From the NCBI GenBank assembly GCA_031400775.1, contig JANNQN010000358.1, forward strand, positions 1 to 10,675: 10,675 nt of DNA, given 5' to 3'. Position 1 is the first letter of the stretch; each line of letters opens with the position of its first letter. The DNA comes from PALSA-1355 sp031400775 (GTDB lineage Bacteria > Planctomycetota > Planctomycetia > Pirellulales > PALSA-1355). The notes below the pieces were generated by a model. It was not told where the DNA came from. It searched no databases and was given only the letters and a program-made list of their open reading frames with translations. Positions 6,510 through 10,675 of the stretch are shown here, piece after piece. Position numbers and translations under genes: made by a program.

Positions 6510-6523
6510 AACGGCCGTGTCAA
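6496..6523 (-). promoter_or_regulatory. sigma-70-like promoter for the PEP-CTERM gene
   Basis: On the minus strand, TTGACA (complement of 6518-6523) is followed after 16 bases by TATCAT (complement of 6496-6501). The -35 matches the consensus fully and the -10 matches 5 of 6. Transcription would start near 6489, giving an untranslated leader of about 220 bases before the ATG at 6271. The outer repeat arm ACTTGAGC lies in the spacer. Confidence 0.6.
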
Positions 6524-6558
6524 GAACCTGAATCAGGAAAGATCTTATGTCTCTAACA

Positions 6559-6625
6559 CGTTACTGAATAACGAGATATGCTCGATATCTAAGGCCGTTT
6601 TCACGCTCGCTCGGCAAATATCTCG
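6559..6625. repeat. cluster of small inverted repeats in AT-rich spacer
   Basis: CGTTA/TAACG (6559-6563 and 6569-6573), AGATAT/ATATCT (6574-6579 and 6585-6590) and CGAGATAT/ATATCTCG (6572-6579 and 6618-6625) overlap. The middle CGAGATAT block can pair with either of two partners. This AT-rich stretch sits between the two divergent promoters and is unlike the GC-rich coding DNA. The role is not known; protein binding or DNA structure are possible. Confidence 0.45.
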
Positions 6626-6630
6626 GTGGT

Positions 6631-6662
6631 TTATTGACATCGAGTCTCAATAACGATAAAAG
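6631..6662 (+). promoter_or_regulatory. hemP promoter overlapped by an inverted repeat
   Basis: TTGACA at 6634-6639 is a perfect -35. After 17 bases, TAAAAG at 6657-6662 gives a 4/6 match to the -10 consensus. Transcription would start about 45 bases before the hemP GTG at 6713. The inverted repeat TTATTGA (6631-6637) / TCAATAA (6647-6653) covers the -35 and the spacer, where a repressor could block polymerase. Its right half contains TCTCAA, shared with the Fur-like palindrome at 6467-6487. Confidence 0.5.
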
Positions 6663-6712
6663 GTGGCTTCCGCATCTACCTTGCCTGGTTTCCTTCGCCG
6701 CGAGTAATACCC

Positions 6713-6895
6713 GTGACTACTGATACGCCGCTCGACCCCAACTTTTCGCCACAGTCGATGCCCCTGCCGCTGCCCGCGCGCGAGGTCAACTCGCAAGAGC
6801 TGATGCAAGGACAGCGCGAGATCGTCATTCGCCACGGAGAGGAGGCGTACCGCTTGAGCGTTACGCGCAGCGGCAAGCTGATCTTGCGCAAGTGA
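6713..6895 (+). CDS. hemP: hemin uptake protein HemP family (60 aa)
   Basis: The C-terminal 38 residues match the HemP family (Pfam PF10636) closely. They run from REVNSQELMQGQREIVIRHG, with the S-x-x-L-x-x-G-x-x-E-hydrophobic-x-hydrophobic-x-H-x-G pattern, to YRLSVTRSGKLILRK, matching YRLxxTxxxKLILxK. The first 20 or so residues are Pro-rich and variable, as usual. HemP/HmuP genes normally lie in iron- and haem-uptake clusters. In rhizobia and Burkholderia the protein acts more as a regulator of haem-receptor expression than as a transporter. Here it stands alone, with no TonB receptor or ABC haem transporter in the window. GTG 6713 is taken as the start; ATG 6758 is an alternative. Neither has a strong ribosome-binding site. 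The upstream region carries a TTGACA promoter with an overlapping inverted repeat and a Fur-like palindrome. Family call is firm; role is inferred. Confidence 0.85.
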   Translation: MTTDTPLDPNFSPQSMPLPLPAREVNSQELMQGQREIVIRHGEEAYRLSVTRSGKLILRK

Positions 6896-6904
6896 CCGCA
6901 GCAC

Positions 6905-6933
6905 AAGGATGAAGGCGGAGGGATGAAGGATGA
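6905..6933. repeat. degenerate GGATGAAGG tandem repeat
   Basis: Just after the hemP stop, AAGGATGAAGGCGGA is followed by GGGATGAAGGATGA. This purine-only (G/A with T) stretch repeats the unit GGATGAAGG about three times. Similar stretches recur between genes in planctomycete genomes, from memory and not checked here. The rest of the convergent gap 6896-7051 shows no clear terminator. Confidence 0.5.
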
Positions 6934-7051
6934 GAAAAACATCATGCAACCACCGCCGCGTGTAAGCGCAGATCACTTGCACCGCGGCAGTGAACTGGCA
7001 GTGCGCAGGCCGCACAGGGAATACTTGCCGACCGAAAGGAACTCGGGCGGC

Positions 7052-7822
7052 TTAGAAAACCTTGACCAGCGATCCGCCGTCGACCACCAGCACGGCGCCC
7101 GTGATGTAGCTGCCTGCCTCGCTGGCCAGCAGCAAGGCCGGACCGGCCAGTTCCCGCGGCTCGGCCCATCGTCCCAATGCCGTGCGGACGGCGAACGACT
7201 TTTTCTCCGCGTCCGTTAGCAGCGTGCCGGGCAGATCGGTCAAAAACGGCCCCGGGGCCAGGCAATTGACCGTGATGCCAAACGGGCCCAGGTCCAGCGC
7301 GCTCGCGCGGGCCAGCCCCAATAGCGCGCTCTTGGTCGCGCTGTAGGCGTTGCGCTGTTCCTTCGACGACAGCCCCATGATCGACGAGATATGAATGATC
7401 CGACCCCAGCGGCGCTCTTTCATCTGCGGGGCCAAGGCCCGTGAGAGCGCCATGCACGAGCTGAGATTCAACTCCACGATCCGATCCCAGTCTTCGTCCG
7501 TGATCTTGTCGATGGCTTGCGGGGTGTTACTGCCGGCGTTGTTGACCAGGATGTCGACCTTGCCCATCGCCGCTAGCGCGCTGTCGGCCAATTTGCGCAC
7601 GTCGTCCCGTTTGGTCATGTCGGCCACGAAATAGACGACCTTGGCCTTCGTGCCCTCGGCGATTTCGGCAGCCGCGGCTTTGAGCTCGGCCTCGTGGCGG
7701 CTGGAGATGACCACGTTGGCCCCGGCTTCGGCAAACCCGCGGGCCATGGCCTTGCCCAATCCCTTGCTGCCGCCGGTCACTAGTGCCACGCGTCCGGACA
7801 GGTCGAACAACGCTTGGCTCAT
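7052..7822 (-). CDS. SDR oxidoreductase, FabG / gluconate 5-dehydrogenase-like (256 aa)
   Basis: This is a classical SDR of the usual length. TGGSKGLG at 16-23 binds the dinucleotide. R42 after the second strand (ISSR) favours NADP. NNAG is at 94-97. The catalytic tetrad is N119, S147, Y160 and K164 (Y-S-A-T-K). The C-terminus ends in the common GAVLVVDGGSLVKVF. The closest general types are gluconate 5-dehydrogenase and 3-oxoacyl-ACP reductase-like enzymes; the true substrate is probably a sugar acid or other hydroxy compound but is not shown. The start ATG 7820-7822 has AGGGA about 8 bases upstream. It lies 56 bp downstream of the isopropylmalate/isocitrate-type dehydrogenase on the same strand, so the two oxidoreductases are probably co-transcribed and may act in one pathway. 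Confidence 0.93.
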   Translation of the reverse strand: MSQALFDLSGRVALVTGGSKGLGKAMARGFAEAGANVVISSRHEAELKAAAAEIAEGTKAKVVYFVADMTKRDDVRKLADSALAAMGKVDILVNNAGSNTPQAIDKITDEDWDRIVELNLSSCMALSRALAPQMKERRWGRIIHISSIMGLSSKEQRNAYSATKSALLGLARASALDLGPFGITVNCLAPGPFLTDLPGTLLTDAEKKSFAVRTALGRWAEPRELAGPALLLASEAGSYITGAVLVVDGGSLVKVF

Positions 7823-7878
7823 GGTTTGTGTCCCTGATGCTGGAGTTGTCGCCGGAGACTTCGACTCGTCGATGGTTA

Positions 7879-8955
7879 CTACGCCAAGGCTTCGACGACC
7901 AGGTCGCCGACTTGCTGGGTGCTGTAGCCCATCTTTCCGGCAGCCTGGCTCTTCATCTTGGTGCCGGTCACTTTCTGAATGGCGGTCAAGATTCGCTCGG
8001 CCGATTTCGCCTGGCCCGACTGCTCGAGCAGCATGTTCATGGCGTTGATGGCGGCGATCGGATTGATCACGTGCTTGCCGGTGTATTTCGGCGCGCTGCC
8101 CCCCATCGGCTCGAACATGCTGGTTCCGCCCGGGTCGGGATTGATATTGCCGCCGGCGGCCACGCCCATTCCGCCCTGCAAAATTCCGGCCAGGTCGGTG
8201 ATGATGTCACCGAACATGTTCGTGGTCACGATGACGTCGTAATATTCCGGGTTCTTGACCATCCACATGCAGCAAGCGTCGACGTGGTTGTAGTCGGGCT
8301 TGATGTCGGGATATTCCCGGGCCACGTCCTGAAACGTGCGCCACCAGAGGTCGTGACCGTAGGTGAGAACGTTGGTCTTGGCCACCAGGGTCAGCATTTT
8401 CTTGGGATTGTTTCGCTTGCGCGTGAACTCGAAGGCCCAACGGATGCAGCGCTCGCAGCCCTTGCGGGTGTACAAGGCCGTCTGGCTGGCGACTTCGTCC
8501 GGAGTGTTCTTTTTGAGAAAGCCCCCCACGCCGCAGTACATATCTTCGGTGTTCTCGCGGACCACGACGAAATCGATATCCTCGGGCCCCTTGTTCCGCA
8601 GCGGCGTCTCGACGCCCGGAAACAATTTGACTGGCCGCAGGTTGATGTATTGATCGAGCCGGAAGCGGAGTTCCAGCAGCAGTCCCTTTTCCAAAATGCC
8701 CGGCTTGACGTCGGGATGCCCAACCGCGCCCAGAAAGATCGCGTCGAACTTGCGCAGCTCATCCACGGCCCCCTCGGGCAGGGTTTCGCCGGTGCGCAGA
8801 TAGCGCTCGCCGCCGAAGTCGAAATCGGCCAGCTCGTAGGTAAAACCGTCCAGAGCGGCGACCGCCTCAAGTACTTTGAGCCCTTCGGCTGCGACCTCGG
8901 GACCCGTGCCGTCGCCGCCAATGACCGCGATGCGTAGCGAATTTTTTGCGTTCAA
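7879..8955 (-). CDS. beta-decarboxylating dehydrogenase (isopropylmalate/isocitrate/tartrate family)
   Basis: Enzymes of this family oxidise a 2-hydroxy acid and remove the beta-carboxylate with a divalent metal and NAD(P). Taking TTG 8955 as start (GGGGA lies about 6 bases upstream) gives 358 aa. GDGTGPEV is at 14-21. The substrate loop LRFRLDQYINLRPVK (96-110, with R97 and R107) is of isopropylmalate/tartrate type. R133, Y140 (in RENTEDMY) and K193 are the catalytic set. The metal Asp residues D226, D250 and D254 have exactly the LeuB spacing. The cofactor segment APKYTGK at 288-294 has Lys290-Tyr291, the pair that selects NADP in E. coli isocitrate dehydrogenase, instead of the Asp typical of NAD-linked LeuB. 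The usual EPVHGSAP reads EPMGGSAP, losing the His. An extension to 9030 is open but poor in family sequence. No leuA/C/D is nearby, so I withhold the name leuB. Confidence 0.88.
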   Translation of the reverse strand: MNAKNSLRIAVIGGDGTGPEVAAEGLKVLEAVAALDGFTYELADFDFGGERYLRTGETLPEGAVDELRKFDAIFLGAVGHPDVKPGILEKGLLLELRFRLDQYINLRPVKLFPGVETPLRNKGPEDIDFVVVRENTEDMYCGVGGFLKKNTPDEVASQTALYTRKGCERCIRWAFEFTRKRNNPKKMLTLVAKTNVLTYGHDLWWRTFQDVAREYPDIKPDYNHVDACCMWMVKNPEYYDVIVTTNMFGDIITDLAGILQGGMGVAAGGNINPDPGGTSMFEPMGGSAPKYTGKHVINPIAAINAMNMLLEQSGQAKSAERILTAIQKVTGTKMKSQAAGKMGYSTQQVGDLVVEALA

Positions 8956-9087
8956 GACAATCCCCAACCTTGACGTGGTGCGTGCCGTGCGCGGCGAGCG
9001 GCGCGAAAACGATCGAAGCCAGACACGCACGCGGGAAAGAACGCCGATTTTACCAACGCCGGTGGCGGGTCACAAGTTGCCCTAAGG

Positions 9088-10476
9088 CTACGGTTGTGCG
9101 CTCGTGTCGCTGTCGGAATTTGCAGGCTGGGCGGCGGATGCGGCGTTTTTGATCTTCACGTTGACCGAACCCTTGTTGTCGGCCAGCGAGTTCCAGCGGT
9201 TGTGCATCCGCAAAAACAATCGGCCATCGCCGGGCGAGGTGAAAGTTCCGCTTGCGCCGAGTGGGAACGGCTCACCCAGGGTAAAGTCCTTGAAGACGAC
9301 GCCTTCGAGCCGGCCGGCGCCGTCGGCGCCGCCATTGGCCGTCAGCTCGCCGCCGTCCTTGTCGCATTGCCACGAGCCGGTGGCGCTATAGCCGTATTTT
9401 TTCCCCTCGACGACAGTTGCGCCCGAGGGTTGCCAGCCGCGATTGGCCGAGATCCGCGAGGGGATTCCGCCAGCGCCGGCCGGTTCGCGAAATTTTCGCT
9501 TCCAATCCCAACTGCACAAGTCGACGCGGTATCCCTGTTCGAGGTGGCGAAGGAAGAACTGATACTCGAACTCGATCTCGTCTCGCATGGCGCCGTAGGT
9601 GTCGGCGAAGCTCACCGTCTGGCCGCTGAGAAAGCCCAGGCCCAGCGGACGAAAGCGGTCGGCGTAGTTGGTGTTGTTGGCCAGCAAGTGGCACAGGGCC
9701 CACCGCCAGGCATAGTTCTGCCATGAGTCGCCGGTCGTGGCGGTGGGGGCGCCGCGACGCGGTTTGCCGCCGTCTTCGGCCAGGATATCGGCGAGCGGTT
9801 TGGCGGGGCTTCGGCGGATGAAGTCGACCACGTACGGCGGACATTGCACGCTCGCATCGCCCTCGCGCCAATACTGTCCCATCTCGGCCATGCCTTCGGC
9901 GTACCACAACGGGCCGGTGTGGCCGAACGCCTGACCGCAATAGGCATGCACGGCCTCATGCTGCGGCGTGCCGTGCTCGGCCACGGCGTAAACGATCGAT
10001 TTGGCCGCCAGCAGCCGCTTGCCCTGGGTCATGGTTTCGGTCACCGTGATGCCGGCCCTTTGCTTGATCTTGGCCAGGCCGGCCGGATCCAAAGATCCCT
10101 CGGGCCAACGGCCGAGATCCTCCACGACGAACATCTCGATGATTCCGGCCGGCGGATGGTTCCAATAGTTCGCGATCAGAGTGAGCATGGTTTCCAGACG
10201 GTCCAAAAGCTCGTTGGCTTCGCGGGGCGCCAGGTCCGTGTGCAGCAGGAAATGCTCGCGGCGAAAGTCGGCCGGCGCCTGCACGCGCACGCTGCGCGTT
10301 TTGCGCGGCGCGTCGCTGGGCCCCGGCAAGGTGACCCGCTGCCGTTTGGCGGGCGGTTGGCCGGCCAGCGGCGGTGCGTCGGCCGCAAAAATAACGGCTA
10401 TCAACGCCAACCACAGCAGCCGCAGACCCGGCAAGAAAATAGATTCGCGGGTCCGTGGCGGTTTGGATCGCGTCAT
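9088..10476 (-). CDS. secreted HExxH metallopeptidase-like protein with PA-IL-like C-terminal domain
   Basis: The start at ATG 10474-10476 (462 aa) is preferred. It begins with a basic segment and a signal peptide or anchor helix (LRLLWLALIAVIFAADAPPL), while upstream in-frame codons overlap transposase-derived DNA. The ribosome-binding site is weak. Residues about 70-310 resemble DUF1570 / peptidase MA-type gluzincins: HEAVH at 173-177, then WYAEGMAE at 191-198, with E194 as the likely third zinc ligand. This active-site set is intact, so a working secreted protease is plausible. Residues about 345-445 look like a PA-IL (LecA)-type galactose-binding beta-sandwich: WQPSGATVVEGKKYGYSATG, then a C-terminal part with LFLRMHNRW and DNKGSVNVKI. 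A low-complexity Ala/Ser/Asp tail ends the protein. It stands upstream of the dehydrogenase pair by 132 bp; a shared role is not evident. Confidence 0.75.
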   Translation of the reverse strand: MTRSKPPRTRESIFLPGLRLLWLALIAVIFAADAPPLAGQPPAKRQRVTLPGPSDAPRKTRSVRVQAPADFRREHFLLHTDLAPREANELLDRLETMLTLIANYWNHPPAGIIEMFVVEDLGRWPEGSLDPAGLAKIKQRAGITVTETMTQGKRLLAAKSIVYAVAEHGTPQHEAVHAYCGQAFGHTGPLWYAEGMAEMGQYWREGDASVQCPPYVVDFIRRSPAKPLADILAEDGGKPRRGAPTATTGDSWQNYAWRWALCHLLANNTNYADRFRPLGLGFLSGQTVSFADTYGAMRDEIEFEYQFFLRHLEQGYRVDLCSWDWKRKFREPAGAGGIPSRISANRGWQPSGATVVEGKKYGYSATGSWQCDKDGGELTANGGADGAGRLEGVVFKDFTLGEPFPLGASGTFTSPGDGRLFLRMHNRWNSLADNKGSVNVKIKNAASAAQPANSDSDTSAQP

Positions 10477-10558
10477 TGCGGAGATGGCCGAACTCGTGGG
10501 CGAAGGGGCTAATCCCATTGTAATCGCACCATTGCAATTGGGTGTAACTCGCATCCCG

Positions 10559-10675
10559 CTATGCCGCAGAGCGCCCGTATAGCGAGGCTTGTTCAGTTTC
10601 AATGCGGTAGTTCACGAATTCGTTCCAGTGGCGGTTGAGGTAAGTGGTTCGTAGGTGGAGCATGGCCTGGGCGCC
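10559..10675 (-). pseudogene. transposase C-terminal fragment (ISKra4-like?), runs off the window
   Basis: On the minus strand the frame enters at the right edge and reads GAQAMLHLRTTYLNRHWNEF, then VNYRIETEQASLYGRSAA, ending at TAG 10559-10561. The pattern of GAQAML, then a stretch ending in W-x-x-F, then YRIExE...LYG resembles the C-terminal end of DDE-type transposases of the ISKra4 kind, as remembered. After the stop, another frame (10509-10553) gives CELHPIAMVRLQW. That could be a frameshifted continuation, which would suggest decay. Whether the upstream part is intact cannot be seen. It lies directly upstream of the peptidase gene, whose promoter may therefore be IS-derived. Confidence 0.5.

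Noticed and set aside
8956..9030. 25-codon N-terminal extension of the dehydrogenase
   Set aside because: It is Arg/Ser-rich and absent from the family. TTG 8955 has a GGGGA site and directly precedes the first beta strand.
10484..10498. HEFGH reading in a minus-strand frame (SPFAHEFGHLRND), resembling a zinc-protease motif
   Set aside because: The frame is different from that of the peptidase. The rest of it is Arg/Ala-rich without domain structure and overlaps the transposase-side DNA and the signal peptide region; the match is by chance.
10477..10602. In-frame 42-codon N-terminal extension of the peptidase gene
   Set aside because: It overlaps the end of the transposase fragment and would put a long hydrophilic tail before the signal peptide; ATG 10476 fits better.
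1..10675. tRNA, rRNA, CRISPR array or phage cassette
   Set aside because: I looked for cloverleaf patterns, regularly spaced repeats and phage structural genes and saw none that holds up.

Overview
The window looks like chromosomal DNA of a planctomycete, probably of the Pirellulales type. This is an inference from gene content, not from a marker gene. The signs are a DUF1559 protein with a prepilin-type N-terminus, a PEP-CTERM/DNRLRE-type exported protein, large secreted proteins with signal peptides, a DUF1570-like metallopeptidase and a GC-rich base composition. No rRNA, tRNA or CRISPR array was seen, and no complete insertion sequence.

Layout. (1) 3-623 (+) is the C-terminal end of a TPR protein. 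It converges on a small orphan gene at 658-996 (-). (2) 997-1523 holds no convincing gene but carries a GGGGACAGT-type inverted repeat of REP style. (3) 1524-2963 (+) holds an SDR oxidoreductase and a MiaE-family tRNA hydroxylase, 39 bp apart. (4) 3046-6271 (-) is a run of three genes for exported proteins. In transcription order they are a PEP-CTERM/DNRLRE protein, a DUF1559 pseudopilin-like protein, and a secreted protein that joins a DUF4198-like half to a DUF3386-like half. A strong 12+4 bp hairpin separates the first two. (5) 6272-6712 is a palindrome-rich, AT-rich divergent control region between the PEP-CTERM gene and hemP at 6713-6895 (+). (6) 7052-8955 (-) holds a beta-decarboxylating dehydrogenase of the isopropylmalate/isocitrate/tartrate family followed by a second SDR, probably one operon. 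(7) 9088-10476 (-) is a secreted HExxH metallopeptidase-like protein with a PA-IL (LecA)-like C-terminal domain. (8) 10559-10675 (-) is the C-terminal end of a probable transposase.

The most interesting part is 6458-6662. On the minus strand a good sigma-70-like promoter (TTGACA, 16 bp, TATCAT) points at the PEP-CTERM gene. A perfect 10-1-10 palindrome with a Fur-box-like core lies exactly where its start site should be. On the plus strand a TTGACA promoter for hemP is overlapped by a TTATTGA...TCAATAA inverted repeat. Together these suggest iron- or haem-responsive control of hemP and possibly of the neighbouring exported-protein genes. Other points worth checking are the DUF4198-DUF3386 fusion, the peptidase-lectin fusion, and the dehydrogenase that pairs an isopropylmalate-type substrate loop with an isocitrate-dehydrogenase-type Lys-Tyr NADP motif. 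All motif matches were made by eye.
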